Shown one piece after another: positions 52,874 to 60,961 of a DNA stretch of 64,000 bases. The position numbers and the translations under genes are program-made. Source of the DNA: JAWLHU01 sp041690255 (lineage in GTDB: Bacteria > Bacillota > Sulfobacillia > Symbiobacteriales > Symbiobacteriaceae). The notes under the pieces are model-generated. The model was not told the origin of the DNA and did not search any database. It saw only the letters and a list, made by a program, of their open reading frames with translations. Each line of letters begins with the position of its first letter. The stretch's first letter is position 1. Where the stretch lies: the NCBI GenBank assembly GCA_041690255.1, contig JAWLHU010000008.1, positions 264,883-328,882 of the forward strand. The letters are read 5' to 3'.

Positions 52874-55567
52874 GTGCGCAAGGATCGAATTCTCCAGAGT
52901 CTCAGGTGCCTGGCGCCAGAGGGCACGGACCGTGGGGTCACCGCGACAGAGATCGCAGGCCATGCCGGGGTCGAGCGACACAATGCCAGTGCCGACTTGA
53001 ACGAGCTGTGCCGAGAGGGGCTTGCCCGGAAAACGCCCGGCCGTCCGGTTCTCTTCTGGGCTGCGGGGAGCGAGCCGGCGCACGCCCGCACCCGCGCCCA
53101 CGACCCGGCCCCCGGCGACCTGGACGACCTGATCGGGGCCTCGGGCAGCCTGCGCCGCGTCATTGAGCAGGCGAAGGCTGCCATACTCTATCCGCCCAGA
53201 GGCCTCCCCACACTGGTACTGGGTGGCACCGGGGCGGGTAAGAGCCGGTTAGCCGAAGCCATGCACCGATACGCCGTCCAGGCGGGCATGATCAGGCCGG
53301 AAGCGCCCTTTGGCATCTTCAACTGCGCAGACTACGCTGCCAATCCGCAATTGTTGGTGGCGCAGCTCTTTGGCTACGTAAAGGGGGCCTTCACCGGGGC
53401 GGACAGGGATAATCCCGGGCTGATCGCCCAGATCGATGGCGGCATTCTGTTGCTGGACGAGATCCATCGGTTGCCGCCCGAAGGTCAGGAGATGCTCTTC
53501 CTGCTCATAGACAAAGGCGCCTTCCGATCCCTTGGGGACTCCCATCTGCACAGGGCATCGATCATGCTGATCGGGGCGACCTCCGAAGACCCGCGCTCCA
53601 ACTTGCTGCAGACCTTCCTGCGCCGTTTCCCGGTCGTGATCACCATGCCCAATCTGGAGGATCGGCCCCTGGAGGAGCGGCTGGAGCTGATCAACCGCTT
53701 CCTCCACGAGGAGGCGACCCGGGTGGGCAGGCCAATCGCCGCAAGCCCACTGGCCCTGGTCGCCCTGTTGTCATTTCGGGCCTCTGGGAATGTGGGTGAG
53801 CTGCGCAGTGCCGTCCTGCTGGGCTGTGCCAGGGCCTTCCTGAGCTTTACTGCGGCGGGGTCCGCCACCCGCACACTGCCGCTCTACCTCACCCATCTCG
53901 CTCCGGAAATTCAGCTCGCCTACCTGCGTGATGGCCCAATCACCCGGGAAGCTGATCTCGTGGTGGGGGTCGAAGACCGGCTCTATGCCCCGTCGCCGTC
54001 GGTAGCCGCATCCGGCCTGGCTGACGAGTGCAACGGCAGCGACGTGTACCGGGAGCTGGGGCGGCGGATTGCCTGCTACCGGGAGAGCGGCCTCCCGCCA
54101 TCTTCGGTGCAGCACTTGATCCACGTGGATCTCGCCAACTACGTGCAGCGGCTGCTGAGGCGCAAGAACTGGTCCATGCGCATCCCTGACCGGCTGCTCG
54201 AGGTGGTGGAGGGCTTCCTGAAGGCGGCCGGGGAAGGGCTTGGTTGCCGGTTCGGGCCGGAGGTCATGACGGGATTGGCGCTCCACCTGGGAAGCCGGGC
54301 TGTCGGGGAGACAGAGGACGCGGACAGTGCGCTGACGCTGGCCGGGTACTGTCCCCAGGAGTTCGCCGTGGTTCGGCGGTTGGTCCCCATCCTGGAGTCC
54401 GGGCTCGGGTTCGGCCTGCCCCCTTCGGAGATCACCTTTCTCTCCCTCTTCCTTGCAGCGCATCGTCCGCACCGCCGCCAGGAGCAAGGGATTGCTGCCC
54501 TGGTCATCGCCCACGGCGAGGCGACTGCCAGCAGCATGGCTGTCGTGGCTAACCGCCTGCTGGGCCGGGATTTGGTCCTGGCGGTGGACATGCCCCTGGA
54601 GCAGAGCATAGAGGAGACTCGCAGCCTGGCGGTCCGCCTGCTCCAGAAGGCCCCTCCCGCCTCCGGCATCCTGTTGCTGGTGGATATGGGTTCCCTGACC
54701 GTGCTCGGCCCTGCCATTGAGGGGGCGACCGGTCTCCCGGTGGCCGTCGTGCCGTTGGTCACCACCGCTGCGGTGATTGAGGCCGGCCGGTTGGTGGCGG
54801 AGGGCTGCTCGCGCCTCGAGCTGGCAGTCCGTTATGTGAACCGGGTCTATCAGACCGTCAATACTGAGTCAGCCGTATGGGAGGCGCGGCAAATCGTGCT
54901 CACCACCTGTCTGACCGGGCAGGGCACTGCACGGAAACTGGCCGCATTCCTGGCCGAAGCGCTCCCCGGCGACCTGCGGGAGCGGGTGGCGGTTCAGCCG
55001 CTGGATCTGGAGACCGGCTCGGACCTTCCAGGCTTTCTGGTGGAGGGGTGGCGTGGCCGGGTGGTTGCCGCCACGGGCACGCTGGACCCCAAATTGCCAG
55101 GGGTCCCCTTCATTGGCATGGAGCAGATCCTCTTCGGCGACGGACTGCGACGGCTGGTCTCCCTGCTGGGCGACACGCAGGAGGTCGGACCGCCGGTGCG
55201 GGAGGTAAGCCATGATGACGCCGTTAGGTTGGCCCGGCGCTTCGTGGAGCAGAACCTGGACCTGCCGGCCGGCGCGCAGATTGCGGAACATGCGGTCGAG
55301 GCGCTGGGCCGGTTGGAGTACCATCTGCGCAGCCCGCTCCGGCCTGAGCAAGTCGTGCGCTGGTTGATCCATCTCGCCTTCCTTGGCGAGCGGCTCGTGG
55401 CCGACGGGCCGGTCTCCACCTGCCAGGAACTCGAATACCTGAAGGTGCAGCATGGTGATCTGCTCAGCCAGATGAGGTTGGCGGTGCGCCCCCTTGAGGA
55501 GGTGTTCCACGTCACCATACCCGAAGCCGAACTGGGACTGCTGGTGCTGGCGGTTCTCACCGAGTGA
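52874..55567 (+). CDS. levR: LevR-family sigma-54-dependent activator of the PTS operon
   Basis: About 897 residues from a GTG at 52874 (GAGGCAGG 9 nt upstream); the frame is open back to 52793, with ATGs there and at 52835, so the exact start is uncertain. N-terminal winged helix (VTATEIAGHAGVERHNASADL); AAA+ domain with Walker A LGGTGAGKSRL, the sigma-54 contact loop GYVKGAFTGADRD and Walker B ILLLDEIHR; then PRD, an EIIA-Man-like domain (LVIAHGEATASSMAVVANRLL, phospho-His), and a C-terminal PRD. PTS phosphorylation of these domains tunes activity. It should activate the sigma-54 promoter at 55680. Confidence 0.9.
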   Translation: MRKDRILQSLRCLAPEGTDRGVTATEIAGHAGVERHNASADLNELCREGLARKTPGRPVLFWAAGSEPAHARTRAHDPAPGDLDDLIGASGSLRRVIEQAKAAILYPPRGLPTLVLGGTGAGKSRLAEAMHRYAVQAGMIRPEAPFGIFNCADYAANPQLLVAQLFGYVKGAFTGADRDNPGLIAQIDGGILLLDEIHRLPPEGQEMLFLLIDKGAFRSLGDSHLHRASIMLIGATSEDPRSNLLQTFLRRFPVVITMPNLEDRPLEERLELINRFLHEEATRVGRPIAASPLALVALLSFRASGNVGELRSAVLLGCARAFLSFTAAGSATRTLPLYLTHLAPEIQLAYLRDGPITREADLVVGVEDRLYAPSPSVAASGLADECNGSDVYRELGRRIACYRESGLPPSSVQHLIHVDLANYVQRLLRRKNWSMRIPDRLLEVVEGFLKAAGEGLGCRFGPEVMTGLALHLGSRAVGETEDADSALTLAGYCPQEFAVVRRLVPILESGLGFGLPPSEITFLSLFLAAHRPHRRQEQGIAALVIAHGEATASSMAVVANRLLGRDLVLAVDMPLEQSIEETRSLAVRLLQKAPPASGILLLVDMGSLTVLGPAIEGATGLPVAVVPLVTTAAVIEAGRLVAEGCSRLELAVRYVNRVYQTVNTESAVWEARQIVLTTCLTGQGTARKLAAFLAEALPGDLRERVAVQPLDLETGSDLPGFLVEGWRGRVVAATGTLDPKLPGVPFIGMEQILFGDGLRRLVSLLGDTQEVGPPVREVSHDDAVRLARRFVEQNLDLPAGAQIAEHAVEALGRLEYHLRSPLRPEQVVRWLIHLAFLGERLVADGPVSTCQELEYLKVQHGDLLSQMRLAVRPLEEVFHVTIPEAELGLLVLAVLTE

Positions 55568-55630
55568 CCGCCCGTAGCGGAAGCTGCGGATCAGAGCAGT
55601 GTCTCCATCTGTCTTGAACTGTCTCCTGGC

Positions 55631-55656
55631 ACCGGACGGGCAAAAGCCCGTCCGGT
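55631..55656 (+). terminator. levR terminator
   Basis: Perfect 11-bp stem ACCGGACGGGC/GCCCGTCCGGT, AAAA loop, then CTTGTTCTT. Confidence 0.85.
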
Positions 55657-55679
55657 CTTGTTCTTCCGCCGATCTGTCC

Positions 55680-55695
55680 TGGTACGGACTTTGCA
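55680..55695 (+). promoter_or_regulatory. Sigma-54 promoter of the PTS operon
   Basis: TGGTAC (55680-55685), 5-bp spacer, TTGCA (55691-55695): the -24 GG and -12 GC are exactly 10 bp apart. It lies 71 bp before the EIIA ATG, right after the LevR gene whose product carries the sigma-54 GAFTGA loop. Confidence 0.85.
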
Positions 55696-55765
55696 TAGTG
55701 CGGGGGTAGGATCATCAGGGGAGCCGCCTCTGGTGTCCAGATCTCACGCCTGAGGAGAATGACAT

Positions 55766-56176
55766 ATGGAAGGCATTCTAATCGTGGCACACGCCGGACT
55801 GGCCCCGGAGCTACTCGCGGCAGCACAGGCGATCATGGGAGAGGTGCCAAACGTCAGAGTGCTTCCCCTTCGCGAAGATGACACACGGGAATCCATGCAG
55901 CGCCGGATGGCAGAGTTCGTGGCGGAGCTGGACCAGGGCGAAGGGGTGCTGATTCTGGCCGACCTGCTGGGAGGCACCCCGGCAAATGCCTCTCTGGGCC
56001 TCCTCAAGCGAGGCGCCGTGGTCTGTCTCACCGGCGTGAACCTCCCAATGTTGCTGGAAGCCATCACCCAGCGGGGGGCGACGGAGGGGGTGACGGCGTT
56101 GGCTGCCCGCTGCAGGACGGCTGCCAGCCACGGCATTCGTGACCTGAACGACCTGCTTCGGGACCGCATTTCCTGA
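55766..56176 (+). CDS. PTS system mannose-family EIIA
   Basis: 136 residues. The EIIA-Man fold with phospho-accepting His9 (ILIVAHAGLAPELL). It receives phosphate from HPr and passes it to EIIB. First gene after the sigma-54 promoter, with GAGGAGA as ribosome site. Contains ADLLGGTPANAS, the family's GGT/SPxN element. Confidence 0.9.
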   Translation: MEGILIVAHAGLAPELLAAAQAIMGEVPNVRVLPLREDDTRESMQRRMAEFVAELDQGEGVLILADLLGGTPANASLGLLKRGAVVCLTGVNLPMLLEAITQRGATEGVTALAARCRTAASHGIRDLNDLLRDRIS

Positions 56177-56210
56177 CGGCCATTCGCGACAAGTCAGGGG
56201 GGAGAGACAG

Positions 56211-56696
56211 TTGATCGTATTAACCCGCATTGATGACAGGCTTCTGCACGGGCAGGTGGCGTTTGCCTGGACCCGTGCCTCCGGCGCCACGCGGATTGTG
56301 GTGGCTGACGACGAGATCATCCACGATCAACTCCAGAAGCTGACCCTGGAACTGGCCACACCTCCGGGCGTCAAGCTGTCGCTGCTGACCGTGGCCCAGG
56401 CAGCGACCGAACTGGAGGGCTCCTTTGCCGCCGACCGGGTGCTTGTGGTGGCCCGCACTCCCCAGGTTGTGCTCACCCTGCTGCGTTCCGTAAAGGAGAT
56501 CCGCTCAGTCAACATCGGTGGAATGCGCCATAGCCCCGGTAAACAACTGATCGCCAAAGCCGTGGCGGTGAACCAGGACGACTTGACCGCCTTTCGTGAG
56601 ATGGCCAATGCAGGTGTGAGACTGGAGGTGAGTCAACTTCCCAGCGATTCCAAGGTTCCGCTTGAGACCCTGCTCAAGTCGGCATCTATCCTCTAG
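56211..56696 (+). CDS. PTS system mannose-family EIIB
   Basis: 161 residues from a TTG behind GGGGGGAGAG. Active His in RIDDRLLHGQVAFAW (His14), phosphorylated by EIIA and used on the incoming sugar. VNIGGMRHSPG is the next conserved stretch. Followed by the EIIC gene after 21 nt. Confidence 0.9.
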   Translation: MIVLTRIDDRLLHGQVAFAWTRASGATRIVVADDEIIHDQLQKLTLELATPPGVKLSLLTVAQAATELEGSFAADRVLVVARTPQVVLTLLRSVKEIRSVNIGGMRHSPGKQLIAKAVAVNQDDLTAFREMANAGVRLEVSQLPSDSKVPLETLLKSASIL

Positions 56697-56717
56697 AGAA
56701 GGGGTGGGGAACGGTCA

Positions 56718-57452
56718 ATGTTGCTGAAAGCGCTGCTCATTAGTCTGATCGCCAGCTTAGGTGTCGTGGATGCACGGATCCTGGGTGAGAGTATGATCGG
56801 CAGACCGATTGTACTTGGCCCCCTGGTCGGACTGGTCCTGGGCGACCTGCAGACAGGTGTGATTGTAGGTGGCACGCTTGAGTTGATCTGGATGGGCATC
56901 ATCGCCATTGGTGCAGCAACCCCGCCAGATGTAGCCGTTGGCGGCACGCTGGGCACGGCCTTCGCCATCCTTTCCGGTAGCGGGACCGAGGTAGCCCTGG
57001 CGCTCGCTGTCCCTGTGGCCATGCTGGCGCAGTCACTGGGCGTCTTCGTTCGGGTGCTCCTGCTCTACTTCGTCCACCGGGCGGATGACCACGCTGCAAA
57101 GGGCAATCTGTCCGGGGTTACCCGCATGCACCTGATTCCTGTCTGCCTCCTCATCCTGGCCATGATGGTTCCGTCGTTCCTTGCGGTCTACTTCGGCGTA
57201 GATGTGGTCAAGACGGTCATCGCCGCGGTGCCGGAGGTGATCCTCAAGGGCCTGCAGATTGGTGGCGGCCTCCTGCCGGCTCTGGGCTTCGCTATGCTGC
57301 TCCAGGTTATGATGAACCGCCAGATCCTCCCATTCTTCTTCATCGGCTTCACGCTGGCCGTGTTCCTCCATGTCAATGTTGTGGCGGCGGCTATCCTCGG
57401 TCTGATGGCTGCCATTCTCTACACCCAGTTGAAGACCGCTCGGGAGGGATAG
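56718..57452 (+). CDS. PTS system mannose-family EIIC
   Basis: 244 residues, membrane domain of the sugar channel with 6-7 hydrophobic segments. GRPIVLGPLVGLVLGDLQTG and LIWMGIIAIGAATPPDVAVGG are the family hallmarks. Pairs with EIID. Three-base gap to the EIID gene. Confidence 0.9.
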   Translation: MLLKALLISLIASLGVVDARILGESMIGRPIVLGPLVGLVLGDLQTGVIVGGTLELIWMGIIAIGAATPPDVAVGGTLGTAFAILSGSGTEVALALAVPVAMLAQSLGVFVRVLLLYFVHRADDHAAKGNLSGVTRMHLIPVCLLILAMMVPSFLAVYFGVDVVKTVIAAVPEVILKGLQIGGGLLPALGFAMLLQVMMNRQILPFFFIGFTLAVFLHVNVVAAAILGLMAAILYTQLKTAREG

Positions 57453-57455
57453 GAC

Positions 57456-58298
57456 GTGACGGCATTGGAGACGAAGCAGCCCCGCGAATCGGAGACCAAG
57501 ATCACCAATGCAGATCTGCGGCGCGTCTTCTGGCGCTCGTTTCTCCTGCAGTCCTCCTTTAACTACGAGCGGTTGCAGGGGCTGGGGTTCTGCTGGAGCA
57601 TTATGCCGATCCTGACGAAGCTGTACAAGAAGAAGGAGGATCTGATCGCGGCACTCAAGCGGCATCTGGAGTTCTTCAACACCACCAGTGCCTTCTCCAC
57701 GTTCATCATGGGCGTTGCCGTGTCGATTGAGGAGGAGAATGCAAGTAGGGGCGATGACAGCCAAGTTGCCAATGTCACTGCCGTCAAGGCGGCGCTCATG
57801 GGGCCGCTGGCTGGTGTGGGTGACGCCTTCTTCTGGGGCACCTTCCGGGTAATTGCCGTCGGCGTCGGCGCTTCCATGGCCGTGCAAGGGAACTTCCTGG
57901 GAATCTTCCTGTACGTGCTCCTCTACAACATTCCGCATTTCGTGACCAGGTACTACGGCACATTCGTCGGCTATCGGTTCGGAGTCAGCTTCCTGCAGGA
58001 GATCCAGTCCAACCGGGTGCTCGAACGGGTGTCCGAAGGGGCATCCATTGTGGGCATGACCGTGCTCGGCGTCATGGTCGCAACCATGGTCAGTCTCAAC
58101 ACCACCGTGGTCTTCTCAGCGGGCGGAACCGCCCTGAAGCTCCAGGAGGTCTTGGACCAGATCATGCCTTCGATCCTGCCGCTGGGGTTGGTCTTCGGCC
58201 TCTACTACCTGATGCGCAAGAACATGAAGCCGGCCATCCTGCTCGTTGGCATCCTGGTCCTGGGCATGCTCGGTCGGTGGCTCAACATCCTGGGATAG
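57456..58298 (+). CDS. PTS system mannose-family EIID
   Basis: 280 residues, GTG start. Conserved EIID elements: LRRVFWRSFLLQSSFNYERL, ASRGDDSQVANVTAVKAALMGPLAGVGDAFFWGT. C-terminal membrane segments complete the sugar-translocating complex with EIIC. A 12-bp hairpin (58307-58340) follows without a T run. Confidence 0.9.
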   Translation: MTALETKQPRESETKITNADLRRVFWRSFLLQSSFNYERLQGLGFCWSIMPILTKLYKKKEDLIAALKRHLEFFNTTSAFSTFIMGVAVSIEEENASRGDDSQVANVTAVKAALMGPLAGVGDAFFWGTFRVIAVGVGASMAVQGNFLGIFLYVLLYNIPHFVTRYYGTFVGYRFGVSFLQEIQSNRVLERVSEGASIVGMTVLGVMVATMVSLNTTVVFSAGGTALKLQEVLDQIMPSILPLGLVFGLYYLMRKNMKPAILLVGILVLGMLGRWLNILG

Positions 58299-58306
58299 AC
58301 ATGGTC

Positions 58307-58340
58307 AGGGGCGACGGAGCGGTCCCTGTCCGTCGTCCCT
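58307..58340 (+). other. Intra-operon hairpin
   Basis: A 12-bp stem with one G-T pair (58307-58318 with 58329-58340) and a 10-nt loop lies between the EIID and SIS genes. There is no T tail, so it may be a processing or stabilising element rather than a terminator. Confidence 0.5.
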
Positions 58341-58374
58341 TCGCCGGTCACCCGCAATTTGACGGGGGGTAGCA

Positions 58375-59433
58375 TTGATTGTGACCACAACTATGCTGAC
58401 ATGTATTTTGGAGCAACCCGGAACGCTTCATGAGGTGGCCACGCGTGGCCAGGCGCAGTTGCCGATCGTTCTCGAGAGGCTCACCCGGGCGCCGAAGCGG
58501 ATCTATCTGGTCGGTTCCGGCAGTTCGGTAACAGCCTCTTGGGCTGCGCTGCCCTTGTTCGAGGAGTTGACTGGCGCTGATGTGCGGGTCGTATCATCGC
58601 TCGAGTTTGTCCACTACCTGCCCGCTTCTCGCCTGGACAGCACCACCCTGGTAATCGCTGTCTCTCAGGCGGGTCGCAGCATATGGACAATAAAGGCCAT
58701 GGAACGAGCGAAGAAGTATGGGGCATTCACCCTCCTGGTCACCTCGGACCTCCAGTCCGCAGCTGCCGAGGTGGCCGACGCCGCCCTGGACATTTTGATC
58801 GGCAAGGAAGGCGCACCGGCCAAGACTAAGGGGTATACAGCCACGGTTGCGACCCTCTATGCCCTGGCCGGCGCCTTGGGCGGGCAGCCGGTTGACTTGT
58901 CGCCGCTTTCCGATCTGGCGACAACGGCGATCAAGGCCACAGCGGCGGGCATTGCCGATTGGATCAAGCTGTTCCGCGGCGCTCCATCGGTCACCGTTCT
59001 CAGCTACGGGCCCGGCATGGGCGTTGCCATGGAGGGTGGCCTGAAGATCCTGGAGACCGTCCAGGTGCCGGTGGAGGTCTACGACGTGGAGGAGTATATG
59101 CATGGCCCGCAGTGCGCCCTCAACGAGAACAGCAGGTTGATCTTCCTTGCACCCCCCGGCCCCGGGGAGCCCCGTGCGGTAACATTGGCCGAGATTGCGC
59201 GCCGTACCACAAAGTATACGGCGACGGTCTGCAGCGAGGGCTCTCCCCTCGTGTCGCTGACTGGACACGGTGTGGAACTGCCTGGCGTCGCCGACCCACG
59301 GGTGGCACCGGTGGCCTACGTCATTCCGTTGCAGTACCTCGCCAGCGAGTGGACCAAGGCGAACGGGCGGGAGCCCGAGGATATCCTGATCCATTTCGGA
59401 GCAGCCCTGGGGACGAAGTTGCCGCCCCGGTAG
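58375..59433 (+). CDS. SIS-domain sugar-phosphate deglycase/isomerase
   Basis: 352 residues with two SIS domains: IYLVGSGSSVTASWAALPL (~42-60) and VTVLSYGPGMGVAMEGGLKI (~205). VYDVEEYMHGPQCALNEN (~237) is the conserved His-containing segment found in GlmS-like and FrlB/GfrF-like enzymes. It probably acts on the phosphorylated PTS substrate, such as an amino-sugar or Amadori compound. Start TTG at 58375 or GTG at 58381, behind GGGGGG. Part of the PTS operon. Confidence 0.82.
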   Translation: MIVTTTMLTCILEQPGTLHEVATRGQAQLPIVLERLTRAPKRIYLVGSGSSVTASWAALPLFEELTGADVRVVSSLEFVHYLPASRLDSTTLVIAVSQAGRSIWTIKAMERAKKYGAFTLLVTSDLQSAAAEVADAALDILIGKEGAPAKTKGYTATVATLYALAGALGGQPVDLSPLSDLATTAIKATAAGIADWIKLFRGAPSVTVLSYGPGMGVAMEGGLKILETVQVPVEVYDVEEYMHGPQCALNENSRLIFLAPPGPGEPRAVTLAEIARRTTKYTATVCSEGSPLVSLTGHGVELPGVADPRVAPVAYVIPLQYLASEWTKANGREPEDILIHFGAALGTKLPPR

Positions 59434-59468
59434 CGCCAGTTCGCCAGGACACGTGAGGAAGTGCAGTC

Positions 59469-59999
59469 GTGACAATCCTCCTGGTGCGGGTTGATGACCG
59501 GTTGATCCATGGTCAGGTTGTGGTGGGTTGGACCTCGGCACTGGGTGCGAATCACATTCTGGTGGCGGATAATGAGGCCGCCGAGGATGAGCTTCAGCGG
59601 ACCCTGTGGCGGATGGCCGCCCCGGCGAATGTGAAGGTAACGGTTCTCGGTGTGGTGAGCGCAGCGCAGGCGCTGCTCCGCTATGCTTTCGGCAGTGACC
59701 GGCTGCTCCTGCTTGTGCGCGGTCCTCACGCCCTGCTTGGCCTGCTGCAGGAAGGCGTCAAGGTAGAGCGGGTGAACATCGGAAACGTCCGGTCGGCGGA
59801 CGGGCGTGTTCGTTTGGCCAGAGGTCTTCATGCCACCCCCGATGAGTTGCTGGCATGGCGAAAGCTTGACCTGGCCGGTCTCACCATGGAGATCCAGTGG
59901 CTTCCCGGCGAGGAGACCACAAACCTGAACGCGCTACTTCACCAACAACAGCACAGGGGGGAAGCCCATGGAACGGCTAGTGACGATCCGGCACCCTGA
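59469..59999 (+). CDS. Second PTS mannose-family EIIB
   Basis: 176 residues, GTG start. Active His in RVDDRLIHGQVVVGW (His15), and VNIGNVRSADGRVRLARG further on. A second full EIIB without extra EIIC or EIID genes. It ends with an odd Gln/His-rich tail, and its last 32 bp overlap the HPr gene in another frame. It may serve a second substrate or another EII complex. Confidence 0.88.
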   Translation: MTILLVRVDDRLIHGQVVVGWTSALGANHILVADNEAAEDELQRTLWRMAAPANVKVTVLGVVSAAQALLRYAFGSDRLLLLVRGPHALLGLLQEGVKVERVNIGNVRSADGRVRLARGLHATPDELLAWRKLDLAGLTMEIQWLPGEETTNLNALLHQQQHRGEAHGTASDDPAP

Positions 60000-60222
60000 A
60001 GGGCTGCACGCCAGGCCGGCTGCGGAGTTGGTCAGAGCCGCCACCCTTTATCAGTCGCGCATTGAGATCGTGGTGGGCGACCGGGCCGTCAGCGCCAACT
60101 CCCTTCTCAGCGTCCTTGAACTGGGGGTCAGGTTCGGCCAGACCGTTCTGTTGCGGGTGGAGGGGCCGGACGCCGATAAGGCTGCGCATGAGTTGACCCT
60201 CCTGCTGGAGCGCCAGGCATAG
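59968..60222 (+). CDS. HPr-like phosphocarrier
   Basis: 84 residues. Phospho-His14 in PEGLHARPAAELV. The regulatory-Ser site is ANSLLSVLELG (Ser45), so phosphorylation by an HPr kinase is possible. Encoded inside the PTS locus and overlapping the second EIIB gene by 32 bp. Confidence 0.93.
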   Translation: MERLVTIRHPEGLHARPAAELVRAATLYQSRIEIVVGDRAVSANSLLSVLELGVRFGQTVLLRVEGPDADKAAHELTLLLERQA

Positions 60223-60273
60223 CCGGATCTCGTTCGCTGGTCGGCTGAGAGTCAAAGGGCAGGGGGGGCGAAG

Positions 60274-60948
60274 ATGCGGCTGTCGGCATCCATGATGTGC
60301 GTAGACTTCAACAACCTTGGACAGGAGATCCGTGCGCTGGCGGCAGCGGGTATCGACTCCCTGCACTTTGATATCATGGATGGCAGCTTTGTCCCAAACG
60401 TGGGACTTGGGCCGGACATGATGCGCTCCCTGCGGCCCAATACCGCCCTCCACTTCGATCTGCACCTGATGGTCCGGGAGCCGGACCACCTGCTGGAGAG
60501 CTTCGTTCAGGCTGGTGCGGATCGGGTCACCGTGCACGTGGAGGCATGCACCCATATCCATCGGACCCTGACTGCGATCCGGCAACTTGGGGCGGAGGCC
60601 GGTGCGGCCATCAACCCGGGCACGCCGCTCGCCGTATTGGAGCCAGTTCTGGACGCGGTGGATCTGGTGCTGGTCATGGCTGTGAACCCGGGGTTTGCCG
60701 GGCAGCCCTTCCTGCCGAGCGCCTATGACCGGGTGGGACGCATCCGGCAGATGGGCCGGGAAGCTGGGTGCCGGTTCTCTCTGGGGGTCGATGGCCACAT
60801 ATGCGAGAGCACCGTCCCAGGGCTGGCCGCGGCGGGAGCGGACTTCTTTGTGCTGGGCACGTCCGGGCTCTTCAATGGCAGGCGCTCCTATGCGGAGAGC
60901 GTAGCTCTGCTCCGGGGAGTTGGCCTGCCTCAGGGCAAGCCGAGATAG
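60274..60948 (+). CDS. Hexulose-6-phosphate (AlsE-like) or ribulose-5-phosphate 3-epimerase
   Basis: 224 residues, TIM-barrel epimerase. SASMMCVDF resembles allulose-6-phosphate epimerase (AlsE) more than the SILSADF of Rpe; metal His/Asp in LHFDIMDGSFVPNVGLG and HFDLHLMV; the phosphate loop is VLGTSGLFN, as in AlsE. It would interconvert 6-phosphates of allulose and fructose, giving an entry to glycolysis. Within the PTS operon, between HPr and Enzyme I. Rpe activity is a possible alternative. Confidence 0.82.
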   Translation: MRLSASMMCVDFNNLGQEIRALAAAGIDSLHFDIMDGSFVPNVGLGPDMMRSLRPNTALHFDLHLMVREPDHLLESFVQAGADRVTVHVEACTHIHRTLTAIRQLGAEAGAAINPGTPLAVLEPVLDAVDLVLVMAVNPGFAGQPFLPSAYDRVGRIRQMGREAGCRFSLGVDGHICESTVPGLAAAGADFFVLGTSGLFNGRRSYAESVALLRGVGLPQGKPR

Positions 60949-60961
60949 CGAAGGGTAGGCG

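Noticed and set aside
58307..58340. Operon-ending terminator inside the PTS locus
   Set aside because: No T run follows, and the genes on both sides belong to the same pathway and direction.
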